64,000 nt of DNA from Haloferula luteola (lineage in GTDB: Bacteria; Verrucomicrobiota; Verrucomicrobiia; Verrucomicrobiales; Akkermansiaceae), in the NCBI RefSeq assembly GCF_014201715.1, contig NZ_JACHFD010000008.1:1-64000 (forward strand), in the 5' to 3' direction. Each line of letters starts with the position of its first letter. The stretch's first letter is position 1. Positions 9,505 through 18,738 of the stretch are shown here, in pieces. The position numbers were made by a program, and so were the translations under genes. The notes below the pieces were generated by a model. The model worked only from the letters and a program-made list of their open reading frames with translations. It was not told the origin of the DNA and made no database searches.

Positions 9505-10566
9505 TTACCGTCGCAGAGTCGATTCGAGATGTTGAGCGGCTTCCGTGAGGAGCCTTTCGGTGGTTTCCCAATCGATGCATTTGTCGGTGATGGATTGACC
9601 GCGGACGAGGCGTTCGAGGGGTTGGGGAAAGGCTTGGTTTCCGGCGACCAAGTTGCTCTCGAGCATGGCACCTATGATGGAGGTGTCCCCGGCAGCGCGT
9701 TGGCGGACGATTTCCTGGAAGACTGAGGGCATTTCGGCGTCGTCCTTGCCGCAGTTTGCGTGCGAGGCATCGATCATGATGGCGGGCGGGAGCTTGGCGG
9801 CATCGAGCGACGCGCGGGCGATGGCGACGGAGGCGGCGTCGTAGTTGGGGCCGTTTTCGCCGCCGCGGAGGATCACGTGGCAATCCGGATTGCCCGTGGT
9901 GGTGACGGCCGAGGCGACACCATCTTCGGAAACGCCGAGGAATGTTTGGGGCCGACCGGAGGCTTTGACGGCATTGATGGCGGCGACGAGGTCGCCTGAG
10001 GTGCCATTTTTGAAGCCAACCGGCATGGAGAGCCCGGAGGCCATCTGGCGATGGGTCTGACTTTCGGTGGTGCGGGCTCCGATGGCTGACCAACAGATCA
10101 GATCGGCAATGTATTGCGGCGTGATGGGGTCGAGCAGTTCGGTTGCCGTGGGTAGGCCGAGATCGATGACTTGGCGGAGGAAGGTGCGAGCACGCCGCAG
10201 GCCTTCGGGAATGTTGTCGGAGCCATCGAGGGCGGGGTCCATGATGAGGCCCTTCCAGCCGACGGTGGTGCGCGGTTTTTCGAAGTACACCCGCATCACG
10301 AGGAAGAGTTGGTCCTTGAGGCGTTCGGCCAGGGCGGCGAGTCGCTGGGCGTATTCGTAGCCGGCGACGGTGTCATGGATGGAGCAGGGGCCCACGATGA
10401 CGAGGAGCCGAGGGTCGCTGCCAAAAAGGATGGAGCCAATGGTTTGGCGGGAGGCGGCGACAAAGTCCGCTTGGCTCTCGCTGCGCGGGATTTCTGCGAG
10501 AAGCGCGGTGGGCGCAGGAAGCGGGAGGTTGCGGGCGATGTGAAGGTCCGTGACGCGCGAGCTCAT
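9505..10566 (-). CDS. 3-deoxy-7-phosphoheptulonate (DAHP) synthase, class I
   Basis: The enzyme joins phosphoenolpyruvate and erythrose 4-phosphate to make DAHP, the first step of the shikimate pathway. The 353-residue product (start ATG 10566) is of the AroF/G/H type, with VIVGPCSIHD, MRVYFEKPRTTVGWKG, SWSAIGARTTESQ (here CWSAIGARTTESQ), GFKNGTSG, HVILRGG and IDASHANCGKD in the normal order. These include PEP-binding Arg/Lys residues and metal-binding Cys, His, Glu and Asp. Which feedback type it represents is not evident, so no letter is given. It is convergent with the Wzz-like gene and divergent from leuC across 137 bases. Confidence 0.93.
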   Translation of the reverse strand: MSSRVTDLHIARNLPLPAPTALLAEIPRSESQADFVAASRQTIGSILFGSDPRLLVIVGPCSIHDTVAGYEYAQRLAALAERLKDQLFLVMRVYFEKPRTTVGWKGLIMDPALDGSDNIPEGLRRARTFLRQVIDLGLPTATELLDPITPQYIADLICWSAIGARTTESQTHRQMASGLSMPVGFKNGTSGDLVAAINAVKASGRPQTFLGVSEDGVASAVTTTGNPDCHVILRGGENGPNYDAASVAIARASLDAAKLPPAIMIDASHANCGKDDAEMPSVFQEIVRQRAAGDTSIIGAMLESNLVAGNQAFPQPLERLVRGQSITDKCIDWETTERLLTEAAQHLESTLRR

Positions 10567-10637
10567 GCCCGAAGCTACGGGCGAGGCAGGGCCGGTCGGA
10601 AGCGCCAAATGCGTGCGCCCGGTCCTGACACAGATCC

Positions 10638-10652
10638 CGCTTTGACAAAGCG
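10638..10652. promoter_or_regulatory. Palindrome in the DAHP synthase/leuC divergent spacer
   Basis: CGCTTTG-A-CAAAGCG is a perfect 7-bp inverted repeat around one base. It contains TTGACA in the leuC direction, which could be a -35 element. It lies 51 bases upstream of leuC and 71 upstream of the DAHP synthase start. A shared operator is plausible, but no -10 element could be fixed. Confidence 0.4.
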
Positions 10653-10703
10653 CGGTGGTTCAAGCACCTTCCCCGCCCCCCGGCGACACCGGGCGACGCA
10701 ATC

Positions 10704-12122
<1,419 letters not shown>

Positions 12123-12138
12123 GATTGCTCTTGCGACG

Positions 12139-13083
12139 ATGAAATCGATCTTCCGCCGAAGCTTGGGTGCGTGGACCGCGCTGGTCTGGGGCTGCATGGC
12201 CCTGGTGTCGGGGGCTGTCGATGAGCCGGATCATCCGGTGCATCCGATGCTTTGGAAGGTGGAGGGAGGAAAGCTTGAAAAGCCATCGTGGCTCTTCGGG
12301 ACGATCCACCTCGGCAAGGGGCCGGTCGGAACTCTCAATCCGACGGCGGCCGAGGCATTGGATGGGGCCGATGTGGTGTATGCCGAGCTCGACATGGATC
12401 CGTCGGTGCAGGTCGGTTTGGCCCAACACTTCATTCGCCAAGACGGAAAGACCCTCACGGATTCGTTGGGGGATGAGCTTTCCGATCAGCTTGATGCGGA
12501 GTTGGCCGCGATTCAACCGGCCCTCAATTCGGTCGTGTTGCAGAGTTTCAAAACCTGGGCGGTGGCGATCACGTTGCCTCTCTTGGAGTTGCAGCTCGAA
12601 GGGCAGGCGCCTTTGGATATGATTCTGTGGAACCGCGCGGAAGAAGCGGGCAAGCTGACCCGGGCGCTTGAGAAACCCGAAGATCAATTCCGAATTTTTG
12701 ACGACCTGAGCGAGCAGGAGCAGGTCGACATGTTGGCGGAGACGCTGAAGCAGATGAAGGAATCCCGCGACAAAGGGGAGAATCCCAACGACGGGCTGAT
12801 TGCCGCCTACGTGGCTGGCGACGACGAGAAGCTGCAGCAGTGGATGAACCGCTACTACGATGAAATGCTCGAGGGCGAGCATGCTGAATTGGGCAAGAAG
12901 CTGATGAAGCGTCTGCTGGATGACCGCAATGAGGCGATGGCCGGGAAGATGGCTGAGTTCCTCGCTGCGGAGCCGAATCGAAGCCACTTTTTTGCCGTGG
13001 GCACTGCCCATTATCTTGGCAACCACCATGTCCGCGGGTTTCTCACTGAGAAGGGCTACAAGATCACCCGCGTCACCGAATGA
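12139..13083 (+). CDS. TraB/GumN family protein between leuC and leuD
   Basis: The 314-residue product (ATG 12139) has an N-terminal hydrophobic segment, about residues 8-26, that fits a signal peptide. It is followed by the TraB/GumN hallmarks: the first motif SWLFGTIHLGKG, the middle DVVYAELDMD, and the second GTxH element HFFAVGTAHYLG near the C-terminus. The family has conserved GxxH motifs and an EAL-like Glu and is thought to be metal-dependent; some members act as metalloproteases, and plasmid TraB relatives inhibit mating. It separates leuC from leuD by about 1 kb on the same strand with short gaps, so it is probably co-expressed although no leucine role is known. Confidence 0.8.
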   Translation: MKSIFRRSLGAWTALVWGCMALVSGAVDEPDHPVHPMLWKVEGGKLEKPSWLFGTIHLGKGPVGTLNPTAAEALDGADVVYAELDMDPSVQVGLAQHFIRQDGKTLTDSLGDELSDQLDAELAAIQPALNSVVLQSFKTWAVAITLPLLELQLEGQAPLDMILWNRAEEAGKLTRALEKPEDQFRIFDDLSEQEQVDMLAETLKQMKESRDKGENPNDGLIAAYVAGDDEKLQQWMNRYYDEMLEGEHAELGKKLMKRLLDDRNEAMAGKMAEFLAAEPNRSHFFAVGTAHYLGNHHVRGFLTEKGYKITRVTE

Positions 13084-13103
13084 TTCTTCTAACCGACTGA
13101 TCC

Positions 13104-13706
13104 ATGGCACTCGACAAAATCACTCAAGTCACCGGTCGCGGCGTGTTCGTCCCCGGTGCGGACATCGACACCGACCGCATCATCCCGGCGCGGTTCATGA
13201 AGTGCGTGACGTTCGATGGTCTCGGCGAGTTCGCGTTCTATGACGTGCGCTTTGACCCGACCACCGGCGAGAAGACTCAACACCCGCTGAATGATGAGCG
13301 TTTCGCCAAAGCAACGGTCTTGCTTGCCGGCGTGAACTTCGGTTGCGGGTCGTCGCGGGAACACGCACCGCAGTCGCTTAGGAAATACGGTTTCACGGCG
13401 GTGATCGCCGAGAGTTTTGCGGAGATTTTCTTCGGGAATTCGACCACATTGGGCATGCCCTGCGTGACTCTTTCCCACGACGCGATTGCTGAGCTGCGTG
13501 CTGCCGTGGAGGCGGATCCTGCGACGGAGATCACGATTGATTTGGAAGCCAAGAAAGTGCGTTCCGGCGTCGGACACGAGTTCGATTTGGCGATCCCTGA
13601 GTCGGCGCGCGATGCGTTGGTTTCAGGTCGCTGGGACCCGATTCAGGAGTTGATCGATCACACCCCGCAGATTGAGGCGACGGCCGAGAAGCTTCACTAC
13701 GTGTGA
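13104..13706 (+). CDS. leuD: 3-isopropylmalate dehydratase small subunit
   Basis: LeuD provides the swivelling substrate-recognition domain of isopropylmalate isomerase. The 200-residue product has GADIDTDRIIPARFMK near the N-terminus, LLAGVNFGCGSSREHAP, and AESFAEIFFGNS, all diagnostic. Length is normal for the bacterial two-subunit form. It lies 20 bases after the TraB/GumN gene and is followed by a strong hairpin at 13716. No leuA or leuB is seen in the window. Confidence 0.96.
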   Translation: MALDKITQVTGRGVFVPGADIDTDRIIPARFMKCVTFDGLGEFAFYDVRFDPTTGEKTQHPLNDERFAKATVLLAGVNFGCGSSREHAPQSLRKYGFTAVIAESFAEIFFGNSTTLGMPCVTLSHDAIAELRAAVEADPATEITIDLEAKKVRSGVGHEFDLAIPESARDALVSGRWDPIQELIDHTPQIEATAEKLHYV

Positions 13707-13715
13707 TCTCTCTTC

Positions 13716-13746
13716 CTCGCGGCCAAGATGGACTCTGGGCCGCGAG
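13716..13746 (+). terminator. Hairpin downstream of leuD
   Basis: CTCGCGGCC and GGCCGCGAG form a perfect 9-bp stem around a 13-base loop, 10 bases after the leuD stop. There is no T-run on either side, so it may be a transcript-end stabilising hairpin rather than an intrinsic terminator. It sits between convergent genes. Confidence 0.4.
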
Positions 13747-13815
13747 AGCTGTTCCCTGCGGTGGAATCCGAGGATTGCAGGTTCGATCGTGAATCTGCGA
13801 CTCCCGGCTCAGAGG

Positions 13816-15291
13816 TCAGGGAGTAGGAACGGTCACGGGCAGGAGATTCATCTCGCGGAATTCATCAGTATCAGGAGCCTGCAATTCGCGAGTTTCCGGG
13901 TCCCAGCGATAGGGCTGATCGAAGATGGGGTCGTTCGGTAGCGGTTCGCCACGGAGGAGGGCCCAGGCCGCTTGATGGAGTGCGGCAGCGGATTGAGCAC
14001 GGGCCATCCCTTTTCTCCAAGTTTCGATCCCGAGGAAAAATAGGGAGGCTATCTGGTTGCTTGTCGCGGAGAGGTGGGAGAAGTCGGGAGGTGGCCAACC
14101 GCTCGGCGGTGCACTGGCCCAGTCGTTCATGTGATCAGAACGGAAATTCTCCATGATCTGGAGGGTGGTGAGGGCGTGTGAGTCGAGAAGATCGGCTGGA
14201 TCCGGGGGGTAAAAGGGATCGTCTTGATGGGCCAACATGGGCAGGAGAAACTGTTGAGTGCTCAGATTCCATTCGGAGCGCATCAGCTGAGCAAAGCGAG
14301 AAGGAGGTGCAGGCGGAATGAAGGTGAGGGCCTCCCATCGACGGGGGTCTTTTTCTCCTGGAGGGAGCGCCGGGAAGATTTGCTCAAGGATGTAGCGCTC
14401 GCGTCCCTGATTCAAGAGGATGGCGATCGTTTCATTGAGCAGGGTAGGGGATTCGATGTTTGCAAGATGGTGAGAGATGCCTCGGGCGGCTTGTGCTGAA
14501 CGCAGGGCATCTGCGGAGCGGCCCTCTTCGGCGGCGAGTCTTGCGTCCAAAAGCAGAGCTTGGCAGGCGGAGCGAGCGAAGCGGGCTTCAATGATGAACC
14601 AGCGGTTCCGGTCGATGCCTGCACACGATTGATCGGGCAGCAGTCCGATCGAGCGGATTTCCTGGATCAAGGGGGCGTTTTCCGTGAGCCACAAACGAGC
14701 GACTTCACGGTCCAAGGGTTCCTGGTGGTCGAGGTGGTCGCTGGCCCATTTCGGGAGGTTCCATTCGGCGACTCCTGAGGAGCTTGCAGCGGCCCGACGC
14801 TCCTGGAGTTCGAGCCATTGGAGGAACCCATTGTTTTCCGGCGAAACGTTTCGAAACTTGATCTCGAATTCGGGATAGCGAGCGAGAACCTGTTGGAACC
14901 AAGCTTGGGTCGTTTGTTGGATTTCGGCGGCGCGCGCTGGGTCGAGTGGGGCTCCAGATGTCGTTGCGAGGGAGCCGAAAGTCCGGCGCGGGCGGTGCCA
15001 TGGGTTGGCGTTCCACGACATGAGGTCTTCGTAGCGCTGGGTGAACCAGTAGGAGCAGGTCCAGGTGAGGGGCGGCTTTTTGCGGGCGAGAACGGCTCTG
15101 TCCTCAAGCAGGTTGTGGGTGCGCTCGGCGGTGAAAAGGAGTCGACCCTCTGGGCTGAGTTGGCGCTGTGTCGAGGTTCCGCGGAAAAGGATCCGTGTCA
15201 GAAGGAGCAGCAAGAGGAGAGCAACGGCGAAGGCAACCGCTCCTCGGAGTGCTTTCTGCGGGAGCGATCGGGTCGGGCTTTTCGGGGCCAT
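13816..15291 (-). CDS. Large anchored protein of unknown function
   Basis: The product is 491 residues. It has a short basic N-terminus, one strong membrane helix (about 15-32, rich in Leu) and a long extracytoplasmic part rich in Trp, Pro and helix-forming stretches. No catalytic motif or named domain is recognisable. Several Ala-rich helices around residues 240-270 (ARLAAEEGRSADALRSAQAA) suggest a TPR-like fold. It is last in a four-gene minus-strand run (18622 to 13816), 27 bases after the zinc-ribbon membrane protein, so it probably works with the pseudokinase/FGE-like protein. It appears lineage-restricted. Confidence 0.65.
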   Translation of the reverse strand: MAPKSPTRSLPQKALRGAVAFAVALLLLLLLTRILFRGTSTQRQLSPEGRLLFTAERTHNLLEDRAVLARKKPPLTWTCSYWFTQRYEDLMSWNANPWHRPRRTFGSLATTSGAPLDPARAAEIQQTTQAWFQQVLARYPEFEIKFRNVSPENNGFLQWLELQERRAAASSSGVAEWNLPKWASDHLDHQEPLDREVARLWLTENAPLIQEIRSIGLLPDQSCAGIDRNRWFIIEARFARSACQALLLDARLAAEEGRSADALRSAQAARGISHHLANIESPTLLNETIAILLNQGRERYILEQIFPALPPGEKDPRRWEALTFIPPAPPSRFAQLMRSEWNLSTQQFLLPMLAHQDDPFYPPDPADLLDSHALTTLQIMENFRSDHMNDWASAPPSGWPPPDFSHLSATSNQIASLFFLGIETWRKGMARAQSAAALHQAAWALLRGEPLPNDPIFDQPYRWDPETRELQAPDTDEFREMNLLPVTVPTP

Positions 15292-15318
15292 GAAGGGAGT
15301 GGGAGAGGCAATGAGCGG

Positions 15319-16011
15319 CTAGCCGATGAAGTCACCTTCGACGCGTTGATCGACGATGCGCAGGAATTTTTCGATCTGCTGTTCGATGAAGAGGGCCTGA
15401 TCGGCCTGCTTGATGCCTTTGAGGAGGGTGCGGCGTTGGTTGCCGTGGAAGATGGCCTCGACTTCGTAGCTGGTGGAGGAGCCGTTTTTGCCATGGTGAA
15501 TTTTTTGGCGGCAGAAGATCTGGGTGAGGCTGCCCGTATCGAGTCGCTGGTTGCCGCGCCACGGGATGGGGCCTTGTGTGACTTCGAGCACGCCGCGTCC
15601 TGCACGAAGGGTGGTGGTGTTCAGGAAGGTGGCGAGGATCGCGTAGATCATGGCGAGGCCTGCCGCTGTGTGGATGAGGCCAAATGCGGACATGAACCAC
15701 ATGCCATGGGAGAGGGCAATGGAGTGCCAGACGATGAGAAAGCCATTCCAGAAGGTCGCAAAGGCGACGAGGATCCAGACGGTGGGATGGAACCAGGAGC
15801 GGCGAATGACGAGCTGGCCATTTTCTTCAGAGAGGGACATGCGCGCCGGGAGTTCCACCTGTCCACGGGGGATCGGTTGAGTGACCGCGTTCGGCAGGGC
15901 AAATAGGGAATGGCAGTGGGGGCAGCGGGCCGCGGCGATCTGCGGAGAGATGTCGGTCGGATCAAGGGTGGATCCGCAGTTGGTACACTTGAGTTCGAGA
16001 AGTTGGCTCAT
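15319..16011 (-). CDS. Zinc-ribbon membrane protein
   Basis: The 230-residue protein starts with a zinc ribbon, CTNCGSTLDP at residues 9-18 and CPHCHS about 15 residues later. A linker and two membrane helices (about 77-97 and 108-130) follow, then a soluble C-terminal domain. The start at 16011 is supported by an ATGA overlap with the upstream gene (stop at 16008), which implies translational coupling. A much longer frame upstream in this reading is an antisense shadow of the pseudokinase gene. The general layout recalls PH-like membrane proteins with a zinc-ribbon sensor, but the function is unknown. Confidence 0.75.
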   Translation of the reverse strand: MSQLLELKCTNCGSTLDPTDISPQIAAARCPHCHSLFALPNAVTQPIPRGQVELPARMSLSEENGQLVIRRSWFHPTVWILVAFATFWNGFLIVWHSIALSHGMWFMSAFGLIHTAAGLAMIYAILATFLNTTTLRAGRGVLEVTQGPIPWRGNQRLDTGSLTQIFCRQKIHHGKNGSSTSYEVEAIFHGNQRRTLLKGIKQADQALFIEQQIEKFLRIVDQRVEGDFIG

Positions 16012-17471
16012 GGCGTGTCGGCGGAAAGGACGATGCGGAAGCCGAGGTCGTCGGCGTGGAGGTCCAGGTCGGCCACCCATTGGCGGGTCCAGGCCCCGGA
16101 GGAGGGTCGCAGGAAGGAGGCCCCGATGATGATGGGCTGGGCTGGTGCTGCTGGATTGGCGGGATTGATGCCAGGTTCGCGGGTCCACTCTCGCACGGAA
16201 CCCGCCATGCCGTGGAGACCATTGGGGGTGAGGTCGCGAGGCTGGGGATCGGTGACGGGCCCCCAAGGTGCGGGCAGCAGGGTGGAAGGGGACTCGACCG
16301 CAGCAAACCACTCCTGCTGGCTAGGGAGACGGCCTCCAGCCCAGCGGGCGTAGGCGGCGGCGTCCCATCCATCGACGTTGACGACGGGGCAGTTCAGGGA
16401 CATCGAGCGGCCTTCCCAGAATCCGTGGCCGCGGGCGGCGGCGAGCATCGCCTCCCAATCTTTGGGGAGGTGGTCGCGTTTGTGGGAAGGTTGGTCTTTG
16501 GGATCGAAAACTTGTCGATCTGCGGGCGGCAAAGCTTCGAGAACGTCGAGGAATTCGAGGTATTCGCCGATGGTGACTTCGCAGGCTCCGAGGCGGTAGG
16601 CTGGGAGAGAGACCGGGTCGCCATCGGGCGTGAGGTAGTCGCCGGCGGGCACCGCCACGGGTCCCGGAACCGGAGGTTCGCTGGGAGTTTGTGGAGAGCG
16701 GGCGGTGGTGGGTTGGCGGCGGGAAAGAGCGAGGCCTCCAAGTCCCAGTAGGGCGGCGAGAGCGATGCCGATCAGCCAGGGAGTCGCATGGGTGCGGGAA
16801 CGGACAGGAGGGGCAACGACGGAGGGGGAGGCGAGAAGTTGGTTTTCGATCTCGATGGCGTAGTTTTGGACCTGGGACCAATCGAGGGGCTGGGAGAGTC
16901 CCTCTCCCCGCATCCAAGCGAGGAGGGTGAGGAGTCGGCCTGCTCCAGGTTGATTTTCGGGGACGATGGTAGGGAGAGCCTCCCCGAGGTGGAGGATGTC
17001 GGTCATTTCCCGGTCCGCGGCGGGCAGGCCGGCGCAGGCGAGGTTCTCGAGCCGGACACTGCCGATGCCATCGATGTGGATGGCGGCCGGGGTGAGGGGT
17101 TCCGTGGCCGTACGGGAGAGTTGTTGCATGGCCTCGGCCGTGCGGCGGAGGGCATGGGCAAGGCGAACGGGGGGCAGCTTGATGCGATCGCGCAGGTGCT
17201 CGGCCAGGGAGGCCCCGGTGAGGAATTCGAGGGCGGCGAAGCACTGGGTATCGTCGCTAACGGCTTCGAAAACCGAGGCGATGAGGGGATGGTCGACGGC
17301 GGCCTTGGCGCGGACTTGTTCGAGAAAGGCGAGGCGAAGGGAAAGGTCGTGTAGTTCGACGATGAGGGTCTTGCGGCTGACGGAGGTCTGCTCGGCGAGC
17401 CAAGTGGTTTGAGAGGCGTCCGAGGCGAGGGATTGAAGCAGGCGGTAGTCGCCCAACTGGCGGTTTTCCAT
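16008..17471 (-). CDS. Pseudokinase fused to a formylglycine-generating-enzyme-like domain
   Basis: The 487-residue protein begins like a bacterial Ser/Thr kinase (LGDYRLLQSLASD, residues about 6-20). The kinase landmarks are lost: the VAIK lysine position reads LIVEL, and neither HRD nor DFG is present around residues 125-150. A membrane helix (about 228-248) follows. The extracytoplasmic part (about 270-487) is a sulfatase-modifying-factor/FGE domain with EVTIGEYLEFL, CPVVNVDGWDAAAYARWAGGRLP and NGLHGMAGSVREWT. The active-site cysteines of true FGEs are not seen. This suggests a signalling or scaffold protein without catalysis. It starts 5 bases after its upstream neighbour and overlaps its downstream neighbour by ATGA. 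Confidence 0.8.
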   Translation of the reverse strand: MENRQLGDYRLLQSLASDASQTTWLAEQTSVSRKTLIVELHDLSLRLAFLEQVRAKAAVDHPLIASVFEAVSDDTQCFAALEFLTGASLAEHLRDRIKLPPVRLAHALRRTAEAMQQLSRTATEPLTPAAIHIDGIGSVRLENLACAGLPAADREMTDILHLGEALPTIVPENQPGAGRLLTLLAWMRGEGLSQPLDWSQVQNYAIEIENQLLASPSVVAPPVRSRTHATPWLIGIALAALLGLGGLALSRRQPTTARSPQTPSEPPVPGPVAVPAGDYLTPDGDPVSLPAYRLGACEVTIGEYLEFLDVLEALPPADRQVFDPKDQPSHKRDHLPKDWEAMLAAARGHGFWEGRSMSLNCPVVNVDGWDAAAYARWAGGRLPSQQEWFAAVESPSTLLPAPWGPVTDPQPRDLTPNGLHGMAGSVREWTREPGINPANPAAPAQPIIIGASFLRPSSGAWTRQWVADLDLHADDLGFRIVLSADTP

Positions 17472-17476
17472 GGGAC

Positions 17477-18622
17477 TCAGCGTTCGTCGAAAGGAGGCAA
17501 TTCACCCATGGGATCCACGGGTATTTCGCCGTCGAGGGGGGGCAAGAGGGGAAGATTGGGATCGAAGTCGGGCAATCCATCCGGGTTGAAAAGGAGGGGG
17601 TCTTCGGTTTCCTGGACTCCTTGTTGTCGGTTGAGTTCGGTGGCGAGGTGCCGGGGGGTGGCTTGGGCGTCGACGACTTCGTTTTTGTAGAAGAGTTCGA
17701 CGACCTGGCCGTAGTATTTGCGGCGGCCAAAGAGCTGGATGTCGGAGGCGCTGGGGGTGGGGATGGTGTAGGTGACGCGGAGGGTTTCCTGGCCGCCTAG
17801 CCAATCGAGGTCCCCGCTGACCCACTCGTAGGAGTCTTGAGATTGGTATCCTTTGGGAAGGAGGGTTCCCTGAGTGTCTTTATCGAAGAAGGTGACTTTG
17901 ATGAAGAATTCGTCGCCAGTGGGTTCGGACCCGGGGGCTGCGGAGACGGGAATGGTGAGGATGACGCGTTCCCCATCGGGGTAGGTGTTGTCGGGAAAGG
18001 TGAGGACGCGGCCGATGGAGAGTTTGCCGCGCATGTTCTGGGGAAGGGCGATGCCTTCCTCGAGTTTTTTGGCGGCGAGGGGGTAGAGCGCGCCTGCTTT
18101 GGTGCCGAGATTGAAGACTTTCTGGAAGGCTTCTGCAGCTTTGGGGATCTGGTCGGGATCGGCGGCTGCGAGAGCTTCGTAAACGAGGCCGAGTTCGTAG
18201 AGGGCGCTGGGTTCGTCAGGATCGCGTCCCACGGCTTCCTCAAGTTTGAGGTAGGAGCTGCCGAGATCATCGGCGACGCGAGCGGTGCGGGCTTCGTTGA
18301 CGAGGCGTTCGATAACGGGGTCGGCGATGGGCGGTGCGGAGAGGGGGCGTGGACTCGGGAGTTCCCGGGTGGGGGAGATGGGGTCGGGTGCGGGCGGCAG
18401 AGCGACGAGGGGTTTGGCGGGAGGAAGGGGGCTGGGTTTGGGAGCGATGTTGACGATTTTTGTGACGATTTTTTCTTCGATGCGGACTTCGCGAGCGGCT
18501 TCGACGCGCAGGGCAAGGGCGACGCCTCCGATGAGGAGTTGGGTGAAGGCAATGAGGCCGAGGACCCAGCAGGTGAGTTGGAAGAAGAGGCCTGAGCGGG
18601 CATGGAGGGCGTTTTCTGCCAT
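17477..18622 (-). CDS. Anchored TPR-containing protein
   Basis: The 381-residue product (ATG 18622) has one membrane helix at about residues 12-34 and a proline-rich linker (about 60-95). A helical region of about 100-190 looks like TPR repeats (GSSYLKLEEAVGRDPDEPSALYE in two adjoining segments, AAEAFQKVFNLG). A beta-rich C-terminal domain (about 200-320) follows, and the tail is rich in Pro and acidic residues. The family is not named to my knowledge. It is the first gene of the four-gene unit 18622-13816 and probably carries the promoter in the 116 bases shared with pabB. An envelope-located adaptor role is inferred. Confidence 0.7.
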   Translation of the reverse strand: MAENALHARSGLFFQLTCWVLGLIAFTQLLIGGVALALRVEAAREVRIEEKIVTKIVNIAPKPSPLPPAKPLVALPPAPDPISPTRELPSPRPLSAPPIADPVIERLVNEARTARVADDLGSSYLKLEEAVGRDPDEPSALYELGLVYEALAAADPDQIPKAAEAFQKVFNLGTKAGALYPLAAKKLEEGIALPQNMRGKLSIGRVLTFPDNTYPDGERVILTIPVSAAPGSEPTGDEFFIKVTFFDKDTQGTLLPKGYQSQDSYEWVSGDLDWLGGQETLRVTYTIPTPSASDIQLFGRRKYYGQVVELFYKNEVVDAQATPRHLATELNRQQGVQETEDPLLFNPDGLPDFDPNLPLLPPLDGEIPVDPMGELPPFDER

Positions 18623-18738
18623 GGGGGGGAAAGTAGCGGGAGGGGTGGTGGGCATCCAAGCGCCAAGTTATGGGGAGGAAGGGGGCATTTCGTGATTTTC
18701 GAGATGGGCAAATTTGTCACGCAAGTTACGGGTGCGTT

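Noticed and set aside
14818-15906. A 362-residue plus-strand frame
   Set aside because: It crosses two minus-strand genes and has the composition of an antisense shadow.
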